From the NCBI RefSeq assembly GCF_004283175.1, contig NZ_RXNW01000016.1, forward strand, positions 38,542-102,541: a DNA stretch of 64,000 nucleotides, read 5' to 3'. Numbering within the stretch: the first letter of the stretch is position 1; the number at the start of each line of letters is the position of its first letter. Below the pieces are notes generated by a model. It saw only the letters and a list, made by a program, of their open reading frames with translations. It ran no database searches and was not told the origin of the DNA. Shown piece by piece: positions 1 to 10,202 of the stretch. The stretch comes from Legionella longbeachae (GTDB lineage Bacteria > Pseudomonadota > Gammaproteobacteria > Legionellales > Legionellaceae). The translations under genes were made by a program, and so were the position numbers.

Positions 1-87
1 CAAAGGAGGCCAAACTAATTTCATAGTAAACAAAACAAAAGCTGCGAATACCAGCATTTGTACTATTAATGTTAAGTTAATTTCCAC
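1..87 (-). CDS. atpF: ATP synthase F0 subunit b, N-terminal part only (cut by window edge)
   Basis: This is the first 29 codons of the F0 b subunit, the stalk protein that anchors F1 to the membrane sector. The reading frame opens with GTG at 87-85 after an AGGAG ribosome site at 94-98, and encodes VEINLTLIVQ followed by a hydrophobic stretch ending LVWPPL. A short polar start, one transmembrane helix and the conserved W-P-P turn are typical of atpF. It lies directly downstream of atpE, as in the standard atpI-B-E-F order. The rest of the gene lies outside the window. Confidence 0.9.
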   Translation of the reverse strand, partial: MEINLTLIVQMLVFAAFVLFTMKLVWPPL

Positions 88-108
88 CGTTTATCTCCTG
101 TAACAATT

Positions 109-125
109 AGGGCGCCTTGCGCCCT
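109..125 (-). promoter_or_regulatory. Perfect 7-bp hairpin between atpE and atpF
   Basis: AGGGCGC, a 3-base loop and GCGCCCT form a GC-rich hairpin in the short atpE-atpF spacer, a few bases before the atpF ribosome site. There is no T-tract, so it is not a standard terminator. A role in mRNA processing or in setting the high atpE:atpF ratio is inference. Confidence 0.45.
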
Positions 126-138
126 GAACTATGTGTTA

Positions 139-441
<303 letters not shown>

Positions 442-451
442 TTAAAATCGG

Positions 452-1670
<1,219 letters not shown>

Positions 1671-1696
1671 ATATTCACCTAAGTTTCACCGCGCGA

Positions 1697-1725
1697 ATTA
1701 TAATGCAACCCGAATTAATAATCAA
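1697..1725 (-). promoter_or_regulatory. Sigma-70-type promoter of the atp operon
   Basis: On the minus strand, a perfect -10 TATAAT (1702-1697) lies 17 bp after a -35-like TTGATT (1725-1720). Transcription would start near 1690, leaving a 5' leader of about 20 bases before the atpI GTG. The geometry is ideal and no other gene lies between, so this is probably the main atp promoter. The rest of the 1671-2031 gap holds no gene I can support. Confidence 0.65.
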
Positions 1726-1771
1726 TGTCCTATTTTATTCAATGCGCGTATCAGAATCGTTTCAATAGGTG

Positions 1772-1789
1772 AACCTCATCAATGAGGTT
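1772..1789. other. Short inverted repeat upstream of the atp promoter
   Basis: AACCTCAT and ATGAGGTT form a perfect inverted repeat with a 2-base centre, between the end of the glyoxalase gene and the atp promoter. It lacks a clear T-tract on either strand. It could be a weak terminator for the glyoxalase transcript or an operator. Neither can be decided from the sequence. Confidence 0.3.
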
Positions 1790-2031
1790 TAATAAAGAAA
1801 GCCTTTTAGAGCTAATTATCTGATTTCCATTGCACTAATATCACGTGCATGCATGCTCCATTACGTCAATATGACCCGCAGTTTATGGAACTGGTTATGT
1901 CAAAATTATGCTCAAACAAAATACCCTGTACCCTACCCCATCGTGTTTCTCCTAGCTGTAAGTTAAAAGATCGGCAATAATTAAGCCTAATTCAAAGTAG
2001 TTTCTATGGGCGTGTCACTGACTCATGTTTA

Positions 2032-2472
2032 TTACCAATGACCCATATTTGGTGCAGACAGCCATGGTTCCTGGACCGGTAACGGTCTTCCATTTTGTAA
2101 CAACTCTATAGAGATATTGTCTGGAGAGCGAATAAATGCCATATAACCGTCGCGTGGCGGTCTATTAATAATGACACCTAAATTTTTTAATCGTTGGCAC
2201 GTTTCATAAATATTATCAACTCGATACGCTAAATGACCGAAATTACGGCCTTCATGATACACCTCAGGATCCCAGTTATAAGTGAGCTCTAACATCGGGG
2301 TGTTAAATTGTTTTGCTTGTTCTAAATCATTTGGAGCCGCGAGGAATATGAGTGTAAATCTACCTTTTTCATTCTCTGTGCGTTTTACTTCAATTAGACC
2401 TAATTTATTGCAGTAAAAATCAAGTGATTGTTCTAAGTTTGATACTCTAACCATTGTATGTAGGTAATTCAT
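2032..2472 (-). CDS. gloA: Glyoxalase-family protein, probable lactoylglutathione lyase
   Basis: A 146-residue VOC-fold protein. The start MNYLHTMVRV is the classic glyoxalase I strand with the first metal-binding His. The other expected ligands are visible as Glu in PMLELTYNW, His in FGHLAYRV and Glu in ISIELLQNG. The second half keeps the NRPPRDG and MAFIRSPDN segments of GloA. The enzyme would convert the methylglyoxal-glutathione hemithioacetal to S-lactoylglutathione in the cytosol. A C-terminal extension of about 15 residues goes beyond the E. coli enzyme. It lies 10 bp downstream of the DUF1254 gene on the same strand, so the two may be cotranscribed. Confidence 0.88.
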   Translation of the reverse strand: MNYLHTMVRVSNLEQSLDFYCNKLGLIEVKRTENEKGRFTLIFLAAPNDLEQAKQFNTPMLELTYNWDPEVYHEGRNFGHLAYRVDNIYETCQRLKNLGVIINRPPRDGYMAFIRSPDNISIELLQNGRPLPVQEPWLSAPNMGHW

Positions 2473-2482
2473 TCGTTTCTTC

Positions 2483-3931
2483 CTAAAATGATGGTGATTC
2501 GATCACCGCTGGTACAGTGAATGATTTTGGGTTAGACAATGAATCTATCATTGCTTTTCCTGGTGCGTAGGCGCGTAATATCAAATAGAAGGGTTGGCCG
2601 TCTTTTCCCGAGGGCAACCAATTTGCTTCCTTATCTTTTCCAGGACTCGTATTTTGGATATATACAGTAAGCGATCCATCGGCATTCAACTTCATTTGAT
2701 TATCACTGCCGAGCGAGTATCGATTGATTTGATTTTCAACAGTATAATTATTTTCTAAATTATATAAGGTTAATGACCAAAATCCTGGAGCAATATACGG
2801 AGGCAACTGTTTGAACGTAATCGTATATTTTTTATTACTTACTAGACTGTGCGCTTTGCTGTCTCTTTTTGTCATAAAATAAATCGCTTCACGTGGGATA
2901 TTCGCTGTTAATCCAACACGTGCAATGATTGCCCGCAAATAATAATTGGTTTTCGCATTACCAATATCTGGTGGTGGAATAAACCATCCATTAGCAAACA
3001 TACCAAGGGGTAAGTTTGCATTAAGTGATCCAATGTCTTGTGCGGCCCGTTTCATAGACTCTAAAATAATAGGTGAAACTTTTGTCGCATCCCACTGTTT
3101 CCCGTACTCAATGCCAAGAGGCTTAAATATGGGTAATAAAGCACTAATCTGGTCTTTTGGCGGAGGATTTTCATTAATTGCTGCCGACAAAATCTGCCAA
3201 AACTGCAATGGATCTTTAAAATCAACTGCACTGACTGGTAGTTTAGGATTAGCTAACACTGGTTTGATAAAATCGTAGGTAGGTAAAGGGGTTGGTGTTT
3301 GCCCCAGATACTGAGCCATACCTGTGACAGTTATTTCATTCAATACCTTTTGCGCAGCCGGTAAATCTGCATTATTAATAACATGGACTCGTGGCTGGAT
3401 TAAAATCCAAGGAGTAGGTGCCTTAATACGCGTAATGAGGTTAGGTAGTTTCCCTTGCCAATTAGGTCCTACAAGAGCATAAGTCCCTCCTTTATAACCT
3501 GTACTTACACCACCTACATAGGCAAATGAATTAGTATACATATCTAAAATCTGCACCATATAATAACGATTATTTGAATCAGGAACTCTTAAGATGATTG
3601 GTTCTTTGGATAAATCCATAAAACCAAATCCATAGATAACGTTTGTATTTGGAGTAACATAACCCGCTTGTTCAGATAGAGAGGGGGATGCTATATTTTC
3701 CAAACGCCATATTGAGTTTGGTCTGGATTTAGCACCAGGCCTCAATGCATCGTTATAGCGCAGATTATGCATAATAACAACAGGCAATCCCCAAGTAGCA
3801 GCTTGTAATGCCAGTGAATACGAATATTCACTTAGGGTTTTATCCATATTTTTGGGTAATTGCGCAAATGTGGTTTTGAAAGGGAGGATAATGCAGCAAG
3901 CGAACAAAAATATACGAATACAATGCGCCAT
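2483..3931 (-). CDS. Secreted DUF1254/DUF1214-domain protein
   Basis: A 482-residue protein with a Sec signal peptide (about residues 1-23, hydrophobic core then TTFAQ). The N-terminal half has DUF1254 features (AATWGLPVVIMHNLRY, NTNVIYGFGFMDLS, YYMVQILDMYTNSFAYVG). The C-terminal half has DUF1214 features (YTITFKQLPPYIAPGFWSLT, LYN, SLTVYIQ, NWLPSG, FYLILRAYAP). The family is widespread and has no firmly assigned function. The ATG at 3931 has an AAAGGA ribosome site 7 bases upstream. The product is expected in the periplasm or secreted. Confidence 0.85.
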   Translation of the reverse strand: MAHCIRIFLFACCIILPFKTTFAQLPKNMDKTLSEYSYSLALQAATWGLPVVIMHNLRYNDALRPGAKSRPNSIWRLENIASPSLSEQAGYVTPNTNVIYGFGFMDLSKEPIILRVPDSNNRYYMVQILDMYTNSFAYVGGVSTGYKGGTYALVGPNWQGKLPNLITRIKAPTPWILIQPRVHVINNADLPAAQKVLNEITVTGMAQYLGQTPTPLPTYDFIKPVLANPKLPVSAVDFKDPLQFWQILSAAINENPPPKDQISALLPIFKPLGIEYGKQWDATKVSPIILESMKRAAQDIGSLNANLPLGMFANGWFIPPPDIGNAKTNYYLRAIIARVGLTANIPREAIYFMTKRDSKAHSLVSNKKYTITFKQLPPYIAPGFWSLTLYNLENNYTVENQINRYSLGSDNQMKLNADGSLTVYIQNTSPGKDKEANWLPSGKDGQPFYLILRAYAPGKAMIDSLSNPKSFTVPAVIESPSF

Positions 3932-4099
3932 CGTGATCCTTTATGAAATACACCCTTTTTTAAAAACACTATCAAATGACACTTTAATTGTAAATGAACA
4001 GGCTCTCATTTGAATTTACCGTCTATACTTAAAGTGTGGAGCTTATTATCACAATTCAGGTAATAAGTAGTGTTTATTAACCTCGAAAAAGGAAAAAAC

Positions 4100-4345
4100 A
4101 TGCCTGATAAGATCCAACATACAGCAGCTAACCTGCAGCAAAAAATGCTCGTTCGTTATGGCGATAACATACATCACAAACATAACAAACATCATCTCGA
4201 ATACCGACAACACTGTAGAACCCACCCTTGTAATCCGAACAATAAATACGAGGAGCTAGAAAGTATCAATGGCTCTACGGGATTGTTGCGTCAATCTAAT
4301 TTAAAGAAAATGCGTAAACGAGCTGATAGAGGACAGTTTCATTAA
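4100..4345 (+). CDS. Small His-rich hypothetical protein
   Basis: An 81-residue protein I do not recognise. The start is taken at ATG 4100 because AAGGA lies 6 bases upstream; a GTG at 4070 in the same frame has no ribosome site. Residues about 20-45 form a cluster of His and two Cys (IHHKHNKHHLEYRQHCRTH), suggestive of metal binding, followed by a basic C terminus (LKKMRKRADRG). There is no signal peptide or membrane segment. It stands alone between divergent and codirectional neighbours. Confidence 0.55.
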   Translation: MPDKIQHTAANLQQKMLVRYGDNIHHKHNKHHLEYRQHCRTHPCNPNNKYEELESINGSTGLLRQSNLKKMRKRADRGQFH

Positions 4346-4355
4346 GAGTATCCCC

Positions 4356-4403
4356 CCTAGGAAAACAGTTGCGTTTCTTCGTAAACTTGATTGTTTTCTT
4401 AGG
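4356..4403. terminator. Long imperfect hairpin after the His-rich gene
   Basis: CCTAGGAAAAC (4356-4366) pairs with GTTTTCTTAGG (4393-4403) with one mismatch, and a smaller GTTT/AAAC hairpin lies inside. It begins 10 bases after the stop codon, so it may end that transcript, although no T-tract follows. The remainder of the 4346-4699 gap shows no gene I can support. Confidence 0.35.
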
Positions 4404-4699
4404 ATTATGAAGAATATTGTCTACGGATATGCGCTAAAACTGATACATAATAATTCGTACATTTATTGAAATGTTTATTTATGGAACTTCTAAAGCCAAT
4501 GCCTTTTCCAAAGTGGAATCTCTAATTGGTAAACTATTCATTGCTGATTAAGTATTCACTAATCTTACTTCTCTACAATTCTTAGTAGTTTATAGATCTC
4601 ATGGATCCTGCGAAAAAGCCACTTACTCAAACTTATTGGGACGCGACTTCCATAGACCTAATAACGTGTAACTTCTAAAAATAGATTTGGAGATTTAAC

Positions 4700-5902
4700 A
4701 TGAAATTTAAAGAACTAACAGCAGAAGCATTGGCAGAAGAAATAAGGAAACAAAACAAGAATATCCAATGTCAAAAAATGTTTCGGACAATTTTCTACAT
4801 GATAGACCATAATCCAGATAAATACTTACCTTTAAAATTGATATGTAATGCTAATGATGCTCTTGATGGACCAATCACAGAATTTCATAAGCTACAAACA
4901 GCCAATGATGAGTTAAAAAAATTAGCGGAACAAAAATTAATGGATAATTTTTTCTGCGGGGTGTCTTATGAGAATCCGGATGCTTCCCTTAAGTTTCATG
5001 TCAATATAAATAATATTGGCGAGTTAAATAAAGAAATTGTCTTGGGTTTAGTTAAATTATTAAGCGAAGAGGCACTGGAAAGAGGCAATTGTATCAATTT
5101 TAATTATAAAATTATTGACCCATCCTATTCCTCCGATAAACGCTTTAAAAACACCGATCAAATCACGATTTATTTTAATAAATACTCTTCTGTTGATGCG
5201 GTGATGCTTCTGGCCCAAAAAATTGAAGGCTATCTCCGCATACAAGGAGTTCCTGAAAACAAGACCAAATTGGGACCCAAAGACAGCCTCAGTCTAAACT
5301 CTTTTGTTTCTGCAAGATTTGATAATAATAAGTTGACTGAAGCATATGATGTGTACACCTTTTTCGATCTTGAGCTTAAAAAGTTTTTTGAAAGATACGA
5401 AAATAAAGCAGATTTAAAAGGACTGCCTGTGGGGGCTATTGAAGCCGTTTTTAATTCAATACTCACAAACAAGGAAATTACCAGGCTTAGAAACAAAGCA
5501 TCCAGCGAGTTGTGTGAGAGTGATAGTCATATTGTCCAAGTTGAGTTTGATAGGTTAGTAAAGGATCCAATAAATTATATGCGTAAAGCCAATAATCTAT
5601 CTGAGCAAAATCAAATGAAACCGGATGTGGACATGATTGTCGCTTCAGAAAACAATCAACAGCCCCAAGTGTCATTGAGTATTGTAATTAATGAAACTTC
5701 TACGGCTCCAGTTCATCAGGAGGAGTCCTCAGAACAAACTGCAATCAAACAACAAAATAGCCAACAGCCATCTTATCAGATAGCCTCTACTTTAGGAGAT
5801 AGGATATATGGATTTTTCAGAAAATTGAATCCTTCCAATATTTCTAGTATTTCTCACGAGGAAATCCCCGAGATACCACCTTCTCGTAGAGTAAAATCCT
5901 AA
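4700..5902 (+). CDS. Hypothetical protein, candidate Dot/Icm effector
   Basis: A 400-residue soluble protein I do not recognise. It starts at ATG 4700 with GGAG 9 bases upstream. It has no signal peptide or membrane helix and is rich in Lys, Glu, Asn and Gln. A low-complexity Gln/Ser stretch spans about residues 315-360, before a tail reading SSISHEEIPEIPPSRRVKS. A Glu pair about 10-13 residues from the C terminus and a short polar end are the kind of signal seen in Legionella type IV substrates. Effector status is inference from the tail, the lone-gene context and the absence of a recognisable housekeeping family. Confidence 0.6.
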   Translation: MKFKELTAEALAEEIRKQNKNIQCQKMFRTIFYMIDHNPDKYLPLKLICNANDALDGPITEFHKLQTANDELKKLAEQKLMDNFFCGVSYENPDASLKFHVNINNIGELNKEIVLGLVKLLSEEALERGNCINFNYKIIDPSYSSDKRFKNTDQITIYFNKYSSVDAVMLLAQKIEGYLRIQGVPENKTKLGPKDSLSLNSFVSARFDNNKLTEAYDVYTFFDLELKKFFERYENKADLKGLPVGAIEAVFNSILTNKEITRLRNKASSELCESDSHIVQVEFDRLVKDPINYMRKANNLSEQNQMKPDVDMIVASENNQQPQVSLSIVINETSTAPVHQEESSEQTAIKQQNSQQPSYQIASTLGDRIYGFFRKLNPSNISSISHEEIPEIPPSRRVKS

Positions 5903-5946
5903 TTAGGGTTAATTTACACAAAAGAGTTAAATGCGCACTGGGTAAC

Positions 5947-5971
5947 TATGCTCCGAAATCAGCGGAGCATA
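5947..5971 (+). terminator. Perfect 9-bp hairpin downstream of the 400-residue gene
   Basis: TATGCTCCG, a 7-base loop and CGGAGCATA form a strong stem 45 bases past the stop codon. No T-tract follows, so it may be a factor-assisted terminator or an mRNA-stabilising hairpin. Confidence 0.4.
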
Positions 5972-6182
5972 TACATCACGTAATCTGATAGGCAGAGTTG
6001 CCTTTTATATCTATTTTTAAATGGTAGTAATTTTCTATCACTTTTGTCAAAGCAAGCACAACAATGAAAGGTGTTGCCAGAGCACAAAAATTGTACTTAA
6101 TCAACAAGTTGCATAATTTAATAATTTATTAATATTTTATTGTTAAAATGTGGGCAAATTTTGGCAATAATTTGATTTTAAG

Positions 6183-7910
6183 ATGAATTTCAATTTAGAA
6201 GCAAGAACTGAATTAGCTACTTTTATTAAAGATATTTCAAACCAATCAGCCTTTTCAAAACGTGAAATTGGGAAGAGCGTTCAAAAGGCACTCTCATTAT
6301 TTAAAAGATATAGTGCCTCACCTGAACGAAGTTATCTGGCCCAACAGGAATATTTGGCAGAACTGCTTGCCCCACTTCACAAAGTCAACTCCATAATCTA
6401 CAACAAAAAAAATTGGTGGGAAAAATTCGTTGGTTTTTTTGGATTTATTTCTCCTGAAGAAGAACAGTTACAATCAATCATTGGAATAATTGAGAAGTCA
6501 CGTACAAATGCCGCCACAACATATAATAACATCCATTATCCCAATTTTATTTTTCGCATACTTCACTTTTTTGGTTTTGAGTTAAAACAAGTATGGCAAC
6601 GTAATCATTATGATCACTATCAAGAAAAAGAAAAACTTACTTATCTCTCACATCATTTAATGGGTAATGTAGATTTAAACCATCATGAAATCTTGCAGGG
6701 AAAAGTAAGATCGAGTGCTTATCAGCATTTCCTCAATGACTTAAGTGATTTTGTTCACATCCAAGCGCTTGGACTGGATAACCAGACAAAAAATCTTGTT
6801 AATGATTTACACAAACAAATTGAAGATTGCTCCAAATTTTCTTATGAGCTGGATACAATCCAGGTTATAAAGCAATTAAACAACAATAAAGAGGTACAGC
6901 AAGAGTTAGTTTATGATTTATCCTATCAAGTGCAAAAGTCTCTATTCGAACTACCACCCGGGCATTCTCTGATTATTCCGCATGGATATGTCACCGCAAA
7001 TGGAGGACATGCAACGGTGATTGAATGTAAAAAAATAAATAGCCAGGAAGTTATTTTTAAAATAATTAATACAGGTGCTGGAGAAACGCAAACTGAAAGT
7101 TATAGAACTCTTTTTCTATCGCTCATAAGCGCGACACTAACCCGCCCGGTTAAAGTTACAAGCAACATGTCAATAGAAGAAGTTTTGGGCACTAATTTTA
7201 TTGAAGAATTATTAACTCCTCTAATCATTGAAGATGGACAGTCCATGGAAAAAATGACTGCTTTGTTTCTCCGTCTATATCATGAAGGGAGGCTCCATGA
7301 TGACAAACATTTACTGACATTACAGGTTAACGGGGTCTGTGCTCATTCCTCATTACTCGCCTGGTTTAAAACTAAAGTTCCTGAGCCAACTTTTTTATTG
7401 TTTCAATTTACAACAGCTCAAAAGGCACTTCAACGTCTTGATCAATTTATTGCAAACTATAATGTATCTGAATTTACTGAAGATATCAGTCAAGTTTTAT
7501 TAGATCTTCGCGAAGCAGGTAAAAGAACCGTAGAGGATGCTGCACGTCAACTTATTCATGAAAAAAGACGTATCACAGAAGAAAGAATGCAATTGCAATC
7601 GCAATTATCCAGCCTATTGGATAAAAAGGGGAAACAGATTGAAGATATACCCGACTTACCTCAGTATCTTGAGAAAAAATTACGAAAAGAACAACTAACT
7701 CCTAACGAAAGAAAAGAAATTGCCGAAACGGATTCTTTGACAAAATGGGTGGAACCTACACAAAGGGGAGGTTTCTGGCCTTTTTTTACAACCGAAGCCA
7801 GGCCCCAGGGGCAATCTTTAAGTGACCCGGCTAAGAAAGCAATTATTGCTAAAAAAATAATTGCTCATGATGCATTCATTTATGCAACTGAATCCGCATT
7901 CAGAATTTAG
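6183..7910 (+). CDS. Large hypothetical protein with a possible Cys/His hydrolase signature; candidate effector
   Basis: A 575-residue protein, not assigned to a named family. The first 200 residues are helical and polar. The middle contains NGGHATVIECKK with His276, then IINTGAGETQ with Asn296, and about 90 residues later QVNGVCAHSSLLAWF with Cys386 and Gln381. A Gln-x-x-Gly-x-Cys turn at the start of a helix plus a Gly-His-Ala strand is reminiscent of papain-like cysteine hydrolases, here with His before Cys. Residues about 445-510 are a charged coiled coil. There is no signal peptide. The catalytic reading is inference. Confidence 0.65.
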   Translation: MNFNLEARTELATFIKDISNQSAFSKREIGKSVQKALSLFKRYSASPERSYLAQQEYLAELLAPLHKVNSIIYNKKNWWEKFVGFFGFISPEEEQLQSIIGIIEKSRTNAATTYNNIHYPNFIFRILHFFGFELKQVWQRNHYDHYQEKEKLTYLSHHLMGNVDLNHHEILQGKVRSSAYQHFLNDLSDFVHIQALGLDNQTKNLVNDLHKQIEDCSKFSYELDTIQVIKQLNNNKEVQQELVYDLSYQVQKSLFELPPGHSLIIPHGYVTANGGHATVIECKKINSQEVIFKIINTGAGETQTESYRTLFLSLISATLTRPVKVTSNMSIEEVLGTNFIEELLTPLIIEDGQSMEKMTALFLRLYHEGRLHDDKHLLTLQVNGVCAHSSLLAWFKTKVPEPTFLLFQFTTAQKALQRLDQFIANYNVSEFTEDISQVLLDLREAGKRTVEDAARQLIHEKRRITEERMQLQSQLSSLLDKKGKQIEDIPDLPQYLEKKLRKEQLTPNERKEIAETDSLTKWVEPTQRGGFWPFFTTEARPQGQSLSDPAKKAIIAKKIIAHDAFIYATESAFRI

Positions 7911-7967
7911 AGCTCAAATAAGCCTTGTAGACTTTTAAAATTGGTAGGTCTTGATAGATATGTTACT

Positions 7968-8567
7968 TCAAGAGGTATGTTTGTTAGGCTTGCCAGGCTG
8001 AATTTGATAAGTAAAATATTTAAGTAACTTTACGACACGGACCACATCTGCTGTTTTCCTCGAAATATTTATAACTTTTACAGCCTGATCCTCATGCGCA
8101 TCCCCCATTAAATAAACAATTCGATCAGAAGTAATCACTTTAAATGCATTGGGATCGATTGATCCATCTGCAAAAATTTGGCTTCTAATTTTGGTAGTTA
8201 TCCAACTATCTTCCATTGAGTTAGAGGGCAAGGAACTCACCCCTACTTGGTTAAACATTCGTCTATAACCTGTTACCCTTGTTAATCGCCGATGTAATTC
8301 ATCCTTTAATTCAGGAGTTGGTACATGGCCAACCAATAAAATATCTCCTTTAAAAACGGATATATCGATAACGCATTGATTATTTTTAAATAAATTATCA
8401 ACCATTATTGCGTTATTTACTTTCAAAAATAAACTGTAATCATCGAGTTTCTTATAGACATCGTATCGATCATAAACCAATGTTGCGCCAGTCCATAATC
8501 CGCTAATGCAGCCCGGAAGCAATAAGGAAATTCCCAACAATAAAATCAAACGTCCTTGTTTTAACAT
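7968..8567 (-). CDS. BON-domain outer-membrane lipoprotein (second copy)
   Basis: A 199-residue lipoprotein with a signal peptide ending in the lipobox LLPG-Cys (Cys about 19). Two BON repeats follow: one around DISVFKGDILLVGHVPTPELK and one around FKVITSDRIVYLMGDAHEDQA. BON domains bind phospholipid at the outer membrane, as in DolP and OsmY. It lies immediately downstream of a second dual-BON lipoprotein on the same strand (6-bp gap). It is the more divergent of the two, with extra residues at the C terminus. Confidence 0.85.
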   Translation of the reverse strand: MLKQGRLILLLGISLLLPGCISGLWTGATLVYDRYDVYKKLDDYSLFLKVNNAIMVDNLFKNNQCVIDISVFKGDILLVGHVPTPELKDELHRRLTRVTGYRRMFNQVGVSSLPSNSMEDSWITTKIRSQIFADGSIDPNAFKVITSDRIVYLMGDAHEDQAVKVINISRKTADVVRVVKLLKYFTYQIQPGKPNKHTS

Positions 8568-8573
8568 ATTTAA

Positions 8574-9140
8574 CTAGTGTATGTATTGAAACGTTTTGAC
8601 GACTTTACGAACCCCATTCACTCGACGTGCGACATCAACTGCCAGAGCTGCTTGTTCATCATGAACAATACCCATCAGATAAACAACACCATTTTCTGTT
8701 ACGATACGTATCGATCCCGACTCAAGACCTTTTTTGGTCAACATTCTGCTGCGTACTTGACTTGTAATCCAACTGTCCTTAGAGCGTTGTGTGAGCGGTA
8801 TAGGGTAACCTACGGTGATTTCGTTATAAACGCGATGAACTCCTGGAGTTCCCCGGGCAATTTTTTCTGCTAAAATACGTAAAGAAGGTGTCGGGGTTTG
8901 TCCTACAAGTAATACTACACGGTTAAAGCTTGTTACAATAACACGCGAATCACTAAACTGATGGTTTGTAATTATGGCTTTATGAATAAGATGAAATAAA
9001 CGGGCATCGGCTTCCATTGTTACGACACCACGCCGATCATACACCATTCCCGCAACCGCTCCTGTAACTACAGCAGCAACACACCCTGTTAATAAAGATG
9101 CTATTAAAAGAAAAAAAACTGGTTTTAATTTCAAATGCAT
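8574..9140 (-). CDS. dolP: Dual-BON lipoprotein, DolP (YraP) type
   Basis: A 188-residue lipoprotein with lipobox LLTG-Cys and two BON domains (VIVTSFNRVVLLVGQTPTPSLR and IRIVTENGVVYLMGIVHDEQA, the latter with the conserved Gly and hydrophobic spacing). DolP supports outer-membrane integrity at sites of lipid or protein disorder. The order LpoA-YraN-DiaA-DolP is the conserved gammaproteobacterial arrangement, which supports this copy as the orthologue. Only 3 bp separate it from the upstream SIS-domain gene. Confidence 0.9.
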   Translation of the reverse strand: MHLKLKPVFFLLIASLLTGCVAAVVTGAVAGMVYDRRGVVTMEADARLFHLIHKAIITNHQFSDSRVIVTSFNRVVLLVGQTPTPSLRILAEKIARGTPGVHRVYNEITVGYPIPLTQRSKDSWITSQVRSRMLTKKGLESGSIRIVTENGVVYLMGIVHDEQAALAVDVARRVNGVRKVVKTFQYIH

Positions 9141-9143
9141 GTT

Positions 9144-9743
9144 TTACCCCAAAAGTTGGCCAAATAACGACTGGTCAATTAAATCACAAAAGCAATGTAA
9201 GATGAACAAATGCATTTCCCTGATACGGGCGGAATGATCAGAGGCAACACGCAACTCAATATCTTCGGGTCCTAAATGATTTGCAAGAACCCCTCCATCA
9301 CGTCCACTTAAAGCAATAGCATCCATACCCCGTTCATTTGCGGCATGAAGTGCATGCAACATACTGTCTGAGTTCCCTGAAGTAGTTAACAAAAGCAAGA
9401 CATCATTTTCTTGGCCTAAAGCCTGTATTTGTCGGGCAAAAACCTGATTGTAATGATTCTCGTTAGCTGAAGAGCTTAAACTGGTTGCGTCAGTACTTAA
9501 ATTAATTACAGGAAGCGATGGCCTTTCCACTTCAAATTGATTGAGCATGGCACTCGCAAAATGCATGCAATTCGCACTTGAACCACCATTCCCGCAAAGT
9601 AATATTTTTCCATCAGCAAGCAAACAATTTACCAGTCGTTGTCCTGCTCTAGCAATTGAATCGGATAAAGCATCAGCAAGAGCAATTTTGGTTTCAATAG
9701 TTAAACCAAATAAGTGTCTCACTCGTTCTTCCATTTGTGCCAT
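9144..9743 (-). CDS. diaA: SIS-domain protein, DiaA/GmhA family
   Basis: A 199-residue SIS-fold protein. The sugar-phosphate loop CGNGGSSANCMHFASAMLN and the second segment LTTSGNSDSMLHALHAA are clear. Either DiaA, a DnaA-binding initiation factor, or GmhA, the sedoheptulose-7-phosphate isomerase of heptose synthesis, would show these motifs. Position between yraN and dolP favours DiaA. Some GmhA active-site residues cannot be verified by eye, so an isomerase role is not excluded. Confidence 0.82.
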   Translation of the reverse strand: MAQMEERVRHLFGLTIETKIALADALSDSIARAGQRLVNCLLADGKILLCGNGGSSANCMHFASAMLNQFEVERPSLPVINLSTDATSLSSSANENHYNQVFARQIQALGQENDVLLLLTTSGNSDSMLHALHAANERGMDAIALSGRDGGVLANHLGPEDIELRVASDHSARIREMHLFILHCFCDLIDQSLFGQLLG

Positions 9744-9842
9744 GATATTAAACCTCTATCTCAGTAAAAACGAGGGGCTGTTGACAATCAGTCCCCCATA
9801 ACAGGGAATAGGAATGAGTGGTAACAACCCCTAAATGTTAAA

Positions 9843-10202
9843 TTAATAATCTGCTCCAAAAGCATCTTTTATCCAGCTTATTGATGCCGCATCACCATCA
9901 ATGCTTACAACATCAAAACGAAGACCAAATTGATTATACTTTTGATGTTCAAGTATAAAACAGGAAGCTGTTTTTAATATTTTTTGCCTTTTTGTATGAG
10001 TAACACTTGAGATGCCACCACCAAACTGATTAGAAACTCGTGAACGAACCTCTATAAAAACAAGGTAATCCTTATCGTACATAATTAAATCAATTTCGCC
10101 AAAACGACAACGATAATTTTTCATTACCAGTTTAAGGCCTTGTTTTGTTAAGTGGGCTAAAGCTTTTTCTTCAGCCACACGTCCCTTTTCTTGAGTTCTC
10201 AA
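9843..10202 (-). CDS. yraN: YraN family (UPF0102) endonuclease-like protein
   Basis: A 119-residue protein with the UPF0102 layout: GRVAEEKALAHL helix, RCRFGEIDLIMYD with the Glu/Asp pair, and VFIEVRSR, which together form a restriction-endonuclease-like (Holliday-junction-resolvase-like) core. It begins with a TTG codon directly after the lpoA stop codon, so translation is probably coupled. Its physiological role is not well established. Confidence 0.9.
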   Translation of the reverse strand: MRTQEKGRVAEEKALAHLTKQGLKLVMKNYRCRFGEIDLIMYDKDYLVFIEVRSRVSNQFGGGISSVTHTKRQKILKTASCFILEHQKYNQFGLRFDVVSIDGDAASISWIKDAFGADY

